Origin: Runella sp.
Lineage (GTDB): Bacteria; Bacteroidota; Bacteroidia; Cytophagales; Spirosomataceae
Assembly: GCA_023254175.1 (NCBI GenBank)
Contig: JALQYJ010000039.1
Location: 1-61,862 of the forward strand
Length of the DNA stretch: 61,862 nucleotides
Direction of reading: 5' to 3'
The translations under genes and the position numbers were made by a program. Below the pieces are notes generated by a model that saw only the letters and a program-made list of their open reading frames with translations, ran no database searches and had not been told where the DNA came from. Positions 46,457-55,642 of the stretch are shown here, piece by piece (position 1 is the first letter of the stretch; each line of letters begins with the position of its first letter).

Positions 46457-46943
46457 GCAGAACGTGCTTCATTTCCCCAACCCAAATCTTAGTTAATTGC
46501 TGATTGTGCATCGCTATTGTACAACTTTTAAGCTTCTTACTCTAGTCATAAGCCTCCTACAAACAAGTTTTCAGGAATTTTCACACTCATCCGAGCAAGA
46601 TTGCGTTAATTTTGGACTTAGAAAGACATATACCTTTCCTGAAAATAGCGATTGCTCATGGAACAACTACTGATAAAAAAATTTAAGGCCATTATCACGA
46701 TTACGAATTCAAGGGCGTGGATGCCGTGCTATTTGACGATATATCCTCACAAATTAGCAACGAATTTGACGAACTCCTAAGTACTGGCTCACAATATGAA
46801 TTTTAACGTAATGCTTATCTGCTTATTCTGCTCCTGTTTTACCCAACAGGCCATATCGTTACTGTTACACCCCATTTAGCACCTATCCGCTTCCGCTTTC
46901 AAATAGAAAACCGTAACTTTGGATAAGAAATTTAGATTCTACT
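46457..46943. other. Gene-poor region with coding debris
   Basis: Many stops in all frames. The only protein-like stretch is 46690-46806. Otherwise nothing recognisable. With the MNT-HEPN remnant that follows, this looks like a decaying region between hppA and dnaE. Confidence 0.4.
46690..46806 (+). pseudogene. Short protein fragment, unknown family
   Basis: 38 codons beginning HYHDYEFKGVDAVLFDD and ending at GSQYEF-stop, preceded directly by a stop codon in the same frame and with no start codon. Composition is protein-like (acidic, ordered), so it is probably the 3' end of a lost gene. Family not recognised. Confidence 0.35.
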
Positions 46944-47075
46944 ATGCAATCTCTGACAACCATCGTTCAATATTTAGAAAACCCACTATTTTTCCAAACC
47001 TATAATTTGGGAAAAATTGGCATTTTTAGCTCAGTAGAACGTGAAGAGGATGCAAATGACTTAGACTTATTTTAG
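46944..47075 (+). pseudogene. MNT nucleotidyltransferase fragment (antitoxin of an MNT-HEPN pair)
   Basis: 43 residues from ATG 46944. LGKIGIFSSVEREEDANDLDLF matches the minimal nucleotidyltransferase pattern GxFGSxARGE...NDxDL; the first Gly of the active-site GS is changed (SS for GS) and the Arg-Gly is altered. It stops at TAG 47073, right after the catalytic acidic motif, so the rest is missing. The frame shifts directly into a HEPN-like C-terminus. Confidence 0.6.
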
Positions 47076-47312
47076 CATGGCTTCAGATAAAGAGTTTTCG
47101 TAATCGAGTAGGTCACAACTACATTAGTATTGAATTATTTATTGCATTTGACATTCTTCAAAACGAGTTACCTACATTGAAACGCCAATTAGAACAAATT
47201 ATACGTGTGGAAATGTTAGATGGTAATTTTGATAGAGAAGAATACAAACTCGCTCAAAATAGTGAATACTATACTCATATTGACTATAAAACATTGAATA
47301 ATCTCCCCAATT
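47060..47312 (+). pseudogene. HEPN domain C-terminal fragment (toxin of an MNT-HEPN pair)
   Basis: The open frame from 47060 contains the HEPN RNase motif RNRVGH (47099-47116) followed by NYISIELFIAFDILQNELPT and LKRQLEQII, the usual end of DUF86-type HEPN proteins. The N-terminal half is missing, and the frame joins the MNT fragment with a short overlap in another phase. After LEQII about 40 residues do not match the family and the frame runs into dnaE, so the original stop is lost. A deletion between the two genes of a toxin-antitoxin module explains this. Confidence 0.55.
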
Positions 47313-50300
47313 ATGCAATTCTCCCACCTCCACTGCCACACCCAATATTCCCTACTCGACGGGGCGGCAGATATAAAAAAACTGTTTAAAAAGGCCAAAG
47401 CCGACGACATGCCCGCCATCGCCATTACCGACCACGGCAATATGTTTGGCGTATTTGAGTTTGTGGCCGAAGGGCATAAACAAGGCATCAAACCCATCGT
47501 GGGTTGCGAGTTTTATTTGGTGGAAGACCGCCACAAAAAACAGTTTACCAAAGAACAAAAGGACGTTCGCCGCCACCAGTTATTGTTGGCCAAAAACGCC
47601 GAAGGCTACCGCAACTTGGCCAAACTCTGTTCGCTGGGCTTCATCGAAGGTATGTATGGCAAATACCCACGCATCGACAAAGAACTGCTGGTCAAGTACC
47701 ACAAAGGACTCATCGCTACGACTTGTTGCATCGGGGCAAGTGTACCACAGGCAATCATCAAAAAAGGTGAGGAAGCAGGCCGCCGAGAGTTTAAGTGGTG
47801 GCTCGATTTGTTTGGAGAAGATTATTACGTCGAAATCCAACGACACGGTATCCGCGACCAAAATATCGCTAACGAAGCACTCCTAAAATATGCCAAAGAG
47901 TTTAATGTCAAGGTGATATGCTCCAACGATAGCCACTACGTAGAGCAAGACGACGCCAACGCCCACGATATTTTGTTGTGCGTCAATACGGGTGATAAAC
48001 AATCTACGCCTACCAACAAGGACTTTGACGACGAGAATCCGATGCCCAAAGGCACGCGCTTTGCATTTTTCAACGATGAGTTTTATTTCAAAACCAAAGA
48101 CGAAATGCTCAAAACGTTCAGTGATCTGCCCGAATCGCTGGACAATACGCAAGAAATCGTTGATAAAGTAGAGTTGTTAAAGCTCAATCGGGATATTTTA
48201 TTGCCCAACTTCCCCATTCCTGAAGAGTTCAAAAAGCACAGTATTTCGCAAATGATTGAGTTCAACGGCAAAATGAAAGAACTCACCGCCGACGTACTCA
48301 ACCAATGGGAATACCTCAAACACTGGACCTTTGAAGGTGCACGGAAGAAATACAAAGAAATTACGCCCGAAATCGAAGAACGACTCACCTTTGAGCTGAA
48401 TACCATTAAAAATATGGGTTTTCCTGGCTACTTTCTTATTGTAGCCGACTTTATCCAAGCAGGGCGAGACATGGGCGTGCTTATCGGCCCTGGACGGGGG
48501 TCGGCAGCAGGGAGCGCCGTAGCGTATGCCATCGGAATTACCAACATCGACCCCATCAAATACGACCTGCTTTTTGAGCGTTTCTTAAACCCCGACCGTA
48601 TCTCCATGCCTGATATTGATACGGACTTCGACGACGAAGGCCGCCAACGGGTGATTGATTACGTGGTGCAGAAATACGGTAAAAATCAGGTGGCTCAAAT
48701 CATCACCTACGGTACAATGGCCGCTAAATCGTCGATTAAAGACGTAGCGCGGGTAATGGACTTACCGCTGCAAGAAGCCAATGCCGTGGTGAAACTTGTG
48801 CCCGATAAGCCAACTTATGGCATGAACCTCGACAAGGTTTTCAAAGTACCGCTCGAAAAAATGGCGGAAGTCGTGACTACCGACGAGGTAGAAAACCTGA
48901 AGAAATTACGTGAAATGCTCAAGGGCAACGACCTGACAGCCAAAGTCCTTAAAGAAGCTCAAAAACTGGAAGGGACTGTTCGAAACGTAGGTATTCACGC
49001 CGCAGGGATTATCATTGCCCCTTCTGATTTAACCGACCTGATTCCCGTTAGTACCTCCAAAGAATCGGAGTTATTGATTACCCAATACGAGGGAAAAATC
49101 ATTGAAGATGCGGGAGTCATCAAAATGGACTTTTTGGGGCTTCGTAACTTGACCATCATCAAGGAAGCCCTTCGGATGATTGAGGCCAACCACGGAGTTA
49201 AAATTGACATTGACTACATTCCACTCGACGATGTCAAGGTATTTGAACTCTTCCAACGAGGGGATACCAACGCCGTATTTCAATTTGAATCCGACGGAAT
49301 GAAGAAGTACATGCGCGAACTCAAACCTGACCGCTTTGAAGACCTCATCGCCATGAACGCCCTGTATCGCCCAGGCCCGATTGCGTACATTCCTAACTTT
49401 ATCAACCGTAAACACGGCCGTGAAAAAGTAGAATACGACCTACCCGAAATGGAGGAGTATTTAGCTGATACGTACGGAATTTGTGTGACAGGCGATACGC
49501 TTATTCACGATGCAAAAACGGGAGAACGAGTACGGATTGAGAGCCTTGCCAATCGCGTTGGAGAGTTCTGGGTACAAGGCATCAACGATGATTTATTACC
49601 TGAATCAGCTCCTATTACGCATTGGGTATGCAATGGTGAAAAAGAAGTCCTCGAAATACGTCTACGTAATGGCAGTAAGGTAAAACTTACACCTGACCAT
49701 AAAATATTAACCGAAACAGGCTGGCAAGAAGCGAGTAGTTTACAAGTAGGAAGTGTGATTGCAACTCCTCGGAAGTTATTCGTTGAAAATGAACAAGACT
49801 ATGACCGTGATAAATTACGGGTTTTAGCCTACATTCTTGCCGACAGTTCGTTGAGCGGTTTTGATGATACGGCAGATTTTGAACGTTTGGAACCCCGAAC
49901 TTTACAACAAGTTCGCGACATAACAAGAGTAATGGTAGCAGGAACCGAGAAAACGCACTACCATGAAACCAATTCGCTGGTGGTACAATTGAGAGAATGG
50001 GGACTCAAAACAATGAAGGGAGGCTGCCGCTCTGATGAAAAATTTGTTCCAGAATTTATATTTGGATTAACGGAAGACGCCATCGCCTTCTTTCTTGCAT
50101 CGTTATGGGACTGCGATGGGTATATTGGCAAAGATTTGAATCATTTTAAAACGATTTCTCCCCAATTAGCCAATGATGTAAAAACCTTACTTCTTCGCTT
50201 AGGAATTTATTCGGTGACTTATCAATCAACCTATCATAATAATCGTCGGAACCAAGAAATGACGGCCTATCAGGTCAACGTTTATAACCTCAAGGCATTT

Positions 50301-52220
50301 GCCGAATTAATTGGCCCTCACCTCGTCGCTAAAAAAATACAAAACACACATCTATCAGGCCACCAAGTGCATGATAATATCTCCCGTGCGTTGTTTTCAG
50401 ACGAACTAGGCCAAGTTTGGAAAGGCTCTGGTCGTGGGCTTATGGATAAATATAGCTTCGACCGTCAACATCTTTTATCGCAAAAAGCTCGCAACTACCC
50501 CCGTATTTCGTTAAAAGCGGTGTTGCCATTAATAGAAAAACTTCCACTTAATCAATCCGCTCGTCTAGCCAAAATCCGATGGGACGAAATTGTGGAAATC
50601 AAAGCCATTGGTAAAGAAAAAGTATATGATATTACAGTAGCAGGAATTCACAATTTTGTTGGAAACAACATCATTCTCCATAATTGTACGTATCAAGAGC
50701 AAATTATGCTGCTTTCGCAGAAAATGGCAGGCTTTACCAAAGGGGATGCTGACGTTTTGCGGAAGGCCATGGGGAAAAAGCAGATTGAGGTACTGAACAA
50801 GATGAAAAGTAAGTTCATTGAGGGAGGAAAAAAGAAGGGACTCGACGAGAAAAAACTCGATAAAGTCTGGACCGACTGGGAAGCTTTTGCCTCTTATGCC
50901 TTCAACAAATCACACTCAACTTGCTACGCCTTTGTAGCCTACCAAACGGCTTACCTCAAAGCTCATTACCCTGCCGAATACATGGCGGCGGTCTTGACGA
51001 GCTCACTAGGAAACATCGAAAAAATCACATTCTTCCTCGAAGAATGTAAAGCCCTCGGAGTTCCTGTACTAGGCCCCGATGTCAACGAATCGGAACGCCG
51101 TTTTGGGGTAAACAAACGCGGCGAAATTCGTTTTGGATTGGGAGGTATTAAAGGAACAGGCGACGCCGCCGTAGAAAGTATCATCGAAGAACGAACCAAA
51201 AACGGCCCTTTCAAAGACCTTTTTGACTTTATTACTCGTGTCAATCTACGAACTGTCAATAAAAAAACCATCGAATCGCTCGCGTACGCAGGCGCCTTCG
51301 ACTTGTTTGAGGAATACCATCGCGCTCAATACTTTACGGCGGTTGATGGCGAACAGCAAAACTTAATTGAAAAATTAATCAAATACGCCAACGCCGTTCA
51401 AGCCGACAAATCCAATGCACAAGCGTCGTTGTTTGGCGGCTTTGGTGGAAGTGGCGCCGATATTGCCAAACCTAAGGCACCTAACGTCGCACAATGGAGT
51501 GACATTGAGCGGTTACGATATGAGAAAGACGTAGTTGGGTTTTATATTTCAGGACACCCGCTTGATATGTATCGTTTGGAATTGACCAACTTCTGTACCT
51601 GTACCCTCGATAAAGTGATGCTTACCTCAGAATCGACGGGTACCAGCGACAACGAAGACAGCGATACACCTGCCGTTGCCAACGTTGAAATCGGCGGGCG
51701 ACCACTTTTGTTTGGGAAAGATATTACCGTGGCAGGCATTGTAAGTAGTAGTCAAGTTCGAACTACCAAAACGGGCAACCCTTTCTGTATCTTCAAACTC
51801 GAAGATTATGCGGGGTCGATGGAAATGGCACTCTTTGGAGAAGATTTTGTAAAGTTTTCGGCTTACGTCCAAATGGGGCATTTCTTATTTGTCAAAGGCA
51901 AAATCCAAAACCGCTGGAAACAAGAAGACCAGTACGAATTCAAAATTACCTCCATGCAATTGTTGAGCGAAGTACGCGAAAAGCTCACGAAAGAAATCAA
52001 ACTACAGTTGGATTTAGATTTACTAGATAGTGGGCTGGTAATGAAGCTCAATCAGGCTGTACAAGCCTACCCTGGCCACTGTGCCCTTACGGTCTCAGTG
52101 GTAGACCATGAAAGTAGAACCGAAGTAAAACTGCAATCAAGAACGCACCGAGTAGCCCCCTCCAACGAATTTTTTAAACTAATTGGAGCGATGGGAGGAG
52201 TTAATTTTTCAGTCAATTAA
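47313..52220 (+). CDS. dnaE: DNA polymerase III alpha subunit with in-frame intein
   Basis: Replicative polymerase; 1635 codons including a 401-residue intein (residues 724-1124), leaving a 1234-residue mature protein. N-terminal PHP domain (FSHLHCHTQYSLLDGAADI, AITDHGNMFG), catalytic palm with DIDTD Asp residues 434, 436 and 438, then GRGSAAGS, ALYRPGP, and after the intein YQEQIMLLSQKMAGF, FNKSHSTCYAF, a helix-hairpin-helix and an OB domain (VAGIVSSSQVRTTKTGNPFC) near residue 1470. The intein breaks the sequence between TYGI and CTYQEQ, close to the active site. The site is not the one used by the split cyanobacterial DnaE intein, which lies at FNKSHST. Confidence 0.95.
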   Translation: MQFSHLHCHTQYSLLDGAADIKKLFKKAKADDMPAIAITDHGNMFGVFEFVAEGHKQGIKPIVGCEFYLVEDRHKKQFTKEQKDVRRHQLLLAKNAEGYRNLAKLCSLGFIEGMYGKYPRIDKELLVKYHKGLIATTCCIGASVPQAIIKKGEEAGRREFKWWLDLFGEDYYVEIQRHGIRDQNIANEALLKYAKEFNVKVICSNDSHYVEQDDANAHDILLCVNTGDKQSTPTNKDFDDENPMPKGTRFAFFNDEFYFKTKDEMLKTFSDLPESLDNTQEIVDKVELLKLNRDILLPNFPIPEEFKKHSISQMIEFNGKMKELTADVLNQWEYLKHWTFEGARKKYKEITPEIEERLTFELNTIKNMGFPGYFLIVADFIQAGRDMGVLIGPGRGSAAGSAVAYAIGITNIDPIKYDLLFERFLNPDRISMPDIDTDFDDEGRQRVIDYVVQKYGKNQVAQIITYGTMAAKSSIKDVARVMDLPLQEANAVVKLVPDKPTYGMNLDKVFKVPLEKMAEVVTTDEVENLKKLREMLKGNDLTAKVLKEAQKLEGTVRNVGIHAAGIIIAPSDLTDLIPVSTSKESELLITQYEGKIIEDAGVIKMDFLGLRNLTIIKEALRMIEANHGVKIDIDYIPLDDVKVFELFQRGDTNAVFQFESDGMKKYMRELKPDRFEDLIAMNALYRPGPIAYIPNFINRKHGREKVEYDLPEMEEYLADTYGICVTGDTLIHDAKTGERVRIESLANRVGEFWVQGINDDLLPESAPITHWVCNGEKEVLEIRLRNGSKVKLTPDHKILTETGWQEASSLQVGSVIATPRKLFVENEQDYDRDKLRVLAYILADSSLSGFDDTADFERLEPRTLQQVRDITRVMVAGTEKTHYHETNSLVVQLREWGLKTMKGGCRSDEKFVPEFIFGLTEDAIAFFLASLWDCDGYIGKDLNHFKTISPQLANDVKTLLLRLGIYSVTYQSTYHNNRRNQEMTAYQVNVYNLKAFAELIGPHLVAKKIQNTHLSGHQVHDNISRALFSDELGQVWKGSGRGLMDKYSFDRQHLLSQKARNYPRISLKAVLPLIEKLPLNQSARLAKIRWDEIVEIKAIGKEKVYDITVAGIHNFVGNNIILHNCTYQEQIMLLSQKMAGFTKGDADVLRKAMGKKQIEVLNKMKSKFIEGGKKKGLDEKKLDKVWTDWEAFASYAFNKSHSTCYAFVAYQTAYLKAHYPAEYMAAVLTSSLGNIEKITFFLEECKALGVPVLGPDVNESERRFGVNKRGEIRFGLGGIKGTGDAAVESIIEERTKNGPFKDLFDFITRVNLRTVNKKTIESLAYAGAFDLFEEYHRAQYFTAVDGEQQNLIEKLIKYANAVQADKSNAQASLFGGFGGSGADIAKPKAPNVAQWSDIERLRYEKDVVGFYISGHPLDMYRLELTNFCTCTLDKVMLTSESTGTSDNEDSDTPAVANVEIGGRPLLFGKDITVAGIVSSSQVRTTKTGNPFCIFKLEDYAGSMEMALFGEDFVKFSAYVQMGHFLFVKGKIQNRWKQEDQYEFKITSMQLLSEVREKLTKEIKLQLDLDLLDSGLVMKLNQAVQAYPGHCALTVSVVDHESRTEVKLQSRTHRVAPSNEFFKLIGAMGGVNFSVN
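49482..50684 (+). other. DnaE intein with LAGLIDADG homing endonuclease domain
   Basis: Self-splicing protein element of 401 residues inside dnaE. It starts at Cys (CVTGDTLIHDAKTG, block A), block B has the TxxH histidine (KLTPDHKILTETGW, intein residue 73), block F is VYDITVAGIHNFVGNN, and it ends in His-Asn (IILHN) followed by Cys as first extein residue, so all splicing residues are intact. Two DOD/LAGLIDADG motifs, LAYILADSSL (Asp at intein residue 121) and FLASLWDCDGYI (Asp at 212), lie 91 residues apart. Both acidic residues are kept, so the endonuclease may be active. The region looks more AT-rich by eye than the flanking dnaE. Confidence 0.93.
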
Positions 52221-52311
52221 TCGCTGCGCTGTCATCGCTTTCAATCATGACAGCGCAGCCTTGATTGGCAATTACTTCCGCAGTTTTTCGTTTATTAGAA
52301 AAAAACGCATT

Positions 52312-53805
52312 ATGAAATATCTTCTCTACAGCCTTTTTGCGCTTTTATTTGCACCAAACTTAAAGGCACAGAATGCCCAAATTACCCTCAAAATGGCTCC
52401 CGAAGCGGCCAATTTTTCGGTATCGTTGGTAACAGAAAAAGTAAAATTTCAACCTTCGCCTGCCATTGGTTTAGCCGACGTTGAGTTTCTAAATATTGGT
52501 TATTTTGAAATTACAAACCAAAAAGTAGCCAATGCGGAAGTGGAGCTTAGCGAACCTCAGTTGGTTCGGCTTCAAATCATTCCGACTGCTGCAGGAGCTA
52601 TGTCTTACCAGCCTATCAACCAGAGTTTTAATCGGGTATTGTTTATTAGTCCTAACGACAAGCTGACGGTGACAATTCATCCCAACAAGTCGCTGACCTT
52701 TGAGGGAACAAACGCCCATTACCAAGAATTTTTGCGGGATTACTTCAAAGAAAATCTGTACGAATACTTACCTGTATTTGGCTACAAACCTACCAAAAAC
52801 GACAACAGTAGCATCTTACCAAAGGTAGACAGCCTGCAACAAGCCCGTTTACAACGCTTGCAAACCATAAAAAGCCAACAGCCTATCACTGAAGCCTTTG
52901 ATGCGTACATCACGGCGACTATCAATACCGAAGCGTATTTGACTCGTCAATTGGTGTTGGATAAAAAAATTCGTGAAAGTCAGGGAGTTCAGTTGAAGTC
53001 GAATCAGCGCCAAGAAATTGAAAATCTTACGCTCCAAAACTTCAAAATTTTGCCCGATGCAGCCCTTATGAGTGAGCAATATCGCCGCGAATTGGCCAAT
53101 TATATCCTTATTCCAATTACAAAAAAATACCCAACTGATTCGGCACAACGCTACATTTTGTCGAGCGAAGCGTTACAACTAGCCTACCAAGAAAGCGACG
53201 AACAACTACGAGACTATCCCAAACAGCGGGCCTATTTGCTCTCGCATTGGGTTGATTATGCCGTGACCTTTAGAAGCGATATGACCGCGGCGCATAGTTT
53301 GTTAGAAAAATTTGAGCGAACCTACCCTTCTTCCGAGCTTATTCCGTATTTCAAACAAAGTATTACAGCCAAGGAAGGAATGTACGTCGGAAAAGCGGCC
53401 CCTAACTTCTCTCTCAAAGACCGCGAAGGCAAAGAAGTAACTCTCCAAAGCCTCCAAGGCAAACCAATTTGTATCGCCTTTTGCTTTAATTTAAAGCAAC
53501 ATGAGCTTATTTTTAAACCACTCGAAGAAGCTTACAAAGGTCGTCTCACGTTTGTTTACCTCAATGTTACCCCCAGTACTTCGTTTGAACTTTGGCAATC
53601 GTTGACCGAAAACCGTCCGAATGTTGTTCACCTTTGGGGTTCCGACGAAGACGCCAAAAAATTAAAAGAAACCTACGCAACCACTATGGGCTTTCCGTTC
53701 GTAGTGATAGATGCGCAAGGAAAGATTGTCGAACGTTGGATTCCACAAGAATTTCCTGATAACAAAACGCTTCAAAAAGAGTTAAGTGGATTGGTAAAGA
53801 AGTGA
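52312..53805 (+). CDS. Exported thioredoxin-fold protein lacking CXXC (TlpA/DUF4369-like)
   Basis: 497 residues from ATG 52312 with a signal peptide (MKYLLYSLFALLFAPNLKAQ). The C-terminal about 135 residues are an AhpC/TSA-type thioredoxin fold (VGKAAPNFSLKDREGKEVTLQSL, FPFVVIDAQGKIVERWIP). Where TlpA proteins have WCxxC, it reads CIAFCFNLKQH, so the redox motif is lost. The N-terminal domain is a beta-rich DUF4369-like region and the middle is helical. It may be a non-redox chaperone or binding protein. It begins 91 bases after dnaE. Confidence 0.72.
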   Translation: MKYLLYSLFALLFAPNLKAQNAQITLKMAPEAANFSVSLVTEKVKFQPSPAIGLADVEFLNIGYFEITNQKVANAEVELSEPQLVRLQIIPTAAGAMSYQPINQSFNRVLFISPNDKLTVTIHPNKSLTFEGTNAHYQEFLRDYFKENLYEYLPVFGYKPTKNDNSSILPKVDSLQQARLQRLQTIKSQQPITEAFDAYITATINTEAYLTRQLVLDKKIRESQGVQLKSNQRQEIENLTLQNFKILPDAALMSEQYRRELANYILIPITKKYPTDSAQRYILSSEALQLAYQESDEQLRDYPKQRAYLLSHWVDYAVTFRSDMTAAHSLLEKFERTYPSSELIPYFKQSITAKEGMYVGKAAPNFSLKDREGKEVTLQSLQGKPICIAFCFNLKQHELIFKPLEEAYKGRLTFVYLNVTPSTSFELWQSLTENRPNVVHLWGSDEDAKKLKETYATTMGFPFVVIDAQGKIVERWIPQEFPDNKTLQKELSGLVKK

Positions 53806-53821
53806 TTGGTTTCGTGAAAAG

Positions 53822-53858
53822 AATCGCCGCTAAGGGTAACCATGCGGCGATTTTTTTT
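53822..53858 (+). terminator. Terminator between the thioredoxin-fold gene and the M23 gene
   Basis: AATCGCCGC (53822-53830) pairs with GCGGCGATT (53844-53852), followed by eight Ts. It may also serve the converging M23 gene. Confidence 0.85.
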
Positions 53859-54600
53859 ATCGTATTATTTCAGCACTAGCCAACCAATCGTACGTATTTA
53901 CAGGGTGAGGAAGCGCTTCGGGCGTCAATTGAAGATACATCATGTGAAGGTGAGTACCTGAGCGCGCCTTGACGGCGTTGAGACCAGTACGGCCTACTTC
54001 CGCTATTTTTTGTCCAAGTGCTATTTCATCGCCTGCTTCTACCATTACTTTACTGTGGTGAGCATAATAAAATAAGCCATCAAGACAGGGGTCATAAATC
54101 CACACAAAATTGCCACCTCGGTACAAGCTTTCGGGGACCCAGTTGGTTTCCGTCGCCACTACAATTCCTGGACGCATCGCCAACACATCCACGGGTTTAT
54201 CAGTTTGGTCATCAACACTGTCTTGGTTACGGTCATACACAAAAATATCGTGTGCGGGATGGCTACCTTGTACTTTATGATCAAACAAATTAAAACCCCT
54301 CGGACGAAAACCCGAGCCGTACCCTCCGATATTACTGGCATCATAATCACGCAAAGGAAACACAAATCGAATAGAATCCATGCAGTTTTGCTGACGGTAA
54401 GGTTGCGTTACCTGACGCAATTCTCTCAAAATGGCCTGAAAACGCAATTGAGCAGAATCTGGTGACAGTGTTTGCTCTCGAATCTGCATATTCAAATCCT
54501 GAAAAGCCATCCCCAACGTTATCATTTGTTCGCGCGGGGCATCCGAACGAGCCGCTAGTAATCCTAAAATTAGAATGATAAGTACGTTAAACTTCTGCAT
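53857..54600 (-). CDS. M23 family metallopeptidase (LytM-type)
   Basis: 247 residues, signal peptide (about 1-18). Zinc-site motifs of M23 are visible: SHPAHDIFVYD (His and Asp), YYAHHSKV and GTHLHMMYLQ (HxH). Probably cleaves peptidoglycan cross-bridges or peptides in the periplasm. The N-terminal about 75 residues (DLNMQIREQTLSPDSAQLRF) are a helical region without a recognised fold. It converges on the thioredoxin-fold gene. Confidence 0.87.
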   Translation of the reverse strand: MQKFNVLIILILGLLAARSDAPREQMITLGMAFQDLNMQIREQTLSPDSAQLRFQAILRELRQVTQPYRQQNCMDSIRFVFPLRDYDASNIGGYGSGFRPRGFNLFDHKVQGSHPAHDIFVYDRNQDSVDDQTDKPVDVLAMRPGIVVATETNWVPESLYRGGNFVWIYDPCLDGLFYYAHHSKVMVEAGDEIALGQKIAEVGRTGLNAVKARSGTHLHMMYLQLTPEALPHPVNTYDWLASAEIIR

Positions 54601-54619
54601 CTAAACGAGTTAATGTGGG

Positions 54620-55516
54620 TTACTTCTTGCCTAAAAAAGCTTGCATCATTGTCCACTCTCTGCCAGGAGCATCAGCTGTAAACGTTTCTAAACAACCTCT
54701 GTCCTGTAAAGTGATGTAGCAAGTTCGCCCTTTTTTACCTCCAAAACAAATATTAGACACACTTTTACCTTTTGTTTTAATGGTTTTAATGATTTTACCA
54801 TCAGGGGCTACAACCGCTACTTCTCCCTTTCCATGTCGCGTGATATACAAGTTTCCGTTGGCATCGCAACGCAACCCATCCATTCCTCCATCCGCAAATT
54901 GTATCAATAAACGTTTGTTAGACAAGCTACCATCCACTCCAATATCGAACGCCCAAACATTACGTTGTACACTTTCATTGACGTACAACGTCCGCTCATC
55001 GGGGCTCACATCAATGCCATTAGTGGTTCCCATTGAAGGAGCTACAATCTTTGCTTTGCCTTCGGGCGACACGTGCCAGACCTGTCCCGTACCCGCTTTC
55101 CAATTAGGGTCCGAACAAAAAATGTGCCCTTTGCTCGTAATCGACAAGTCATTGGGCTGGTTCATACGTGGCTCGTGGCAGTGAACGCTCACTTGCTTTG
55201 TGGTAAGATTGACTTTCAGCACCTTATGACCTGTAAAATCAGCAACATAAAAAGTAGTAGCATCTCCAAAACGTATTCCATTTCCTGTGCTTCCTTTGGG
55301 TAAGGTCAAAAAAATCGACGTTTTGTTGCGTTTGGGGATTTGAGCAATAGTTCCGTCCATAGCGTAATTGACAGCATAAACATTGCCATCTCCGTCCACC
55401 GACGGACCTTCACAGTTATTGGTAAACTCATGTTCACGGGTAAAGTCAGAGGTTTGAGCAAGGAGTCCGAACCCTGATAACGTAGTGAAAATCGTTGAAA
55501 GAAAAAAAAGACGCAT
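54620..55516 (-). CDS. SMP-30/gluconolactonase family protein
   Basis: 298 residues with signal peptide (ending LLAQT). Six-bladed propeller of the SMP-30/gluconolactonase/LRE family: NNCEGPSVDGDGNVYAV (metal-binding Glu), RMNQPNDLSITSKGHIFCSDP (Asn/Asp), TTNGIDVSPDERTLYV and GGMDGLRCDANGNLYI. Hydrolyses a sugar lactone in the periplasm, perhaps the product of the exported Gfo/Idh oxidoreductases (inference). It ends 20 bases before the M23 gene on the same strand, suggesting a two-gene unit. Confidence 0.87.
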   Translation of the reverse strand: MRLFFLSTIFTTLSGFGLLAQTSDFTREHEFTNNCEGPSVDGDGNVYAVNYAMDGTIAQIPKRNKTSIFLTLPKGSTGNGIRFGDATTFYVADFTGHKVLKVNLTTKQVSVHCHEPRMNQPNDLSITSKGHIFCSDPNWKAGTGQVWHVSPEGKAKIVAPSMGTTNGIDVSPDERTLYVNESVQRNVWAFDIGVDGSLSNKRLLIQFADGGMDGLRCDANGNLYITRHGKGEVAVVAPDGKIIKTIKTKGKSVSNICFGGKKGRTCYITLQDRGCLETFTADAPGREWTMMQAFLGKK

Positions 55517-55560
55517 AGGTTAGTAGGGTTTAAAATACTGTAAAGATTGAGGATTGGCTC

Positions 55561-55602
55561 AAAATAAAAAACTTTCCAAGTGACGAACACCTGAAAAGTT
55601 TT
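55561..55602 (-). terminator. Terminator of the TlpA-like gene
   Basis: AAAACTTT (55568-55575) pairs with AAAGTTTT (55595-55602). On the minus strand the stem is followed by TTTTTATTTT. Confidence 0.6.
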
Positions 55603-55642
55603 CATGTTTTATTTTTCTAGGAAAAAAAAACGCGAAGTTCGC

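Noticed and set aside
49482-50684. Extra dnaE segment as a normal domain or an inserted gene
   Set aside because: Splice-junction residues and ordered intein blocks A, B, C, E, F and G explain it fully as an intein.
50900-50960. Possible second (split-type) intein site at FNKSHST
   Set aside because: The extein is continuous there and has Ala, not Cys, at the +1 position.
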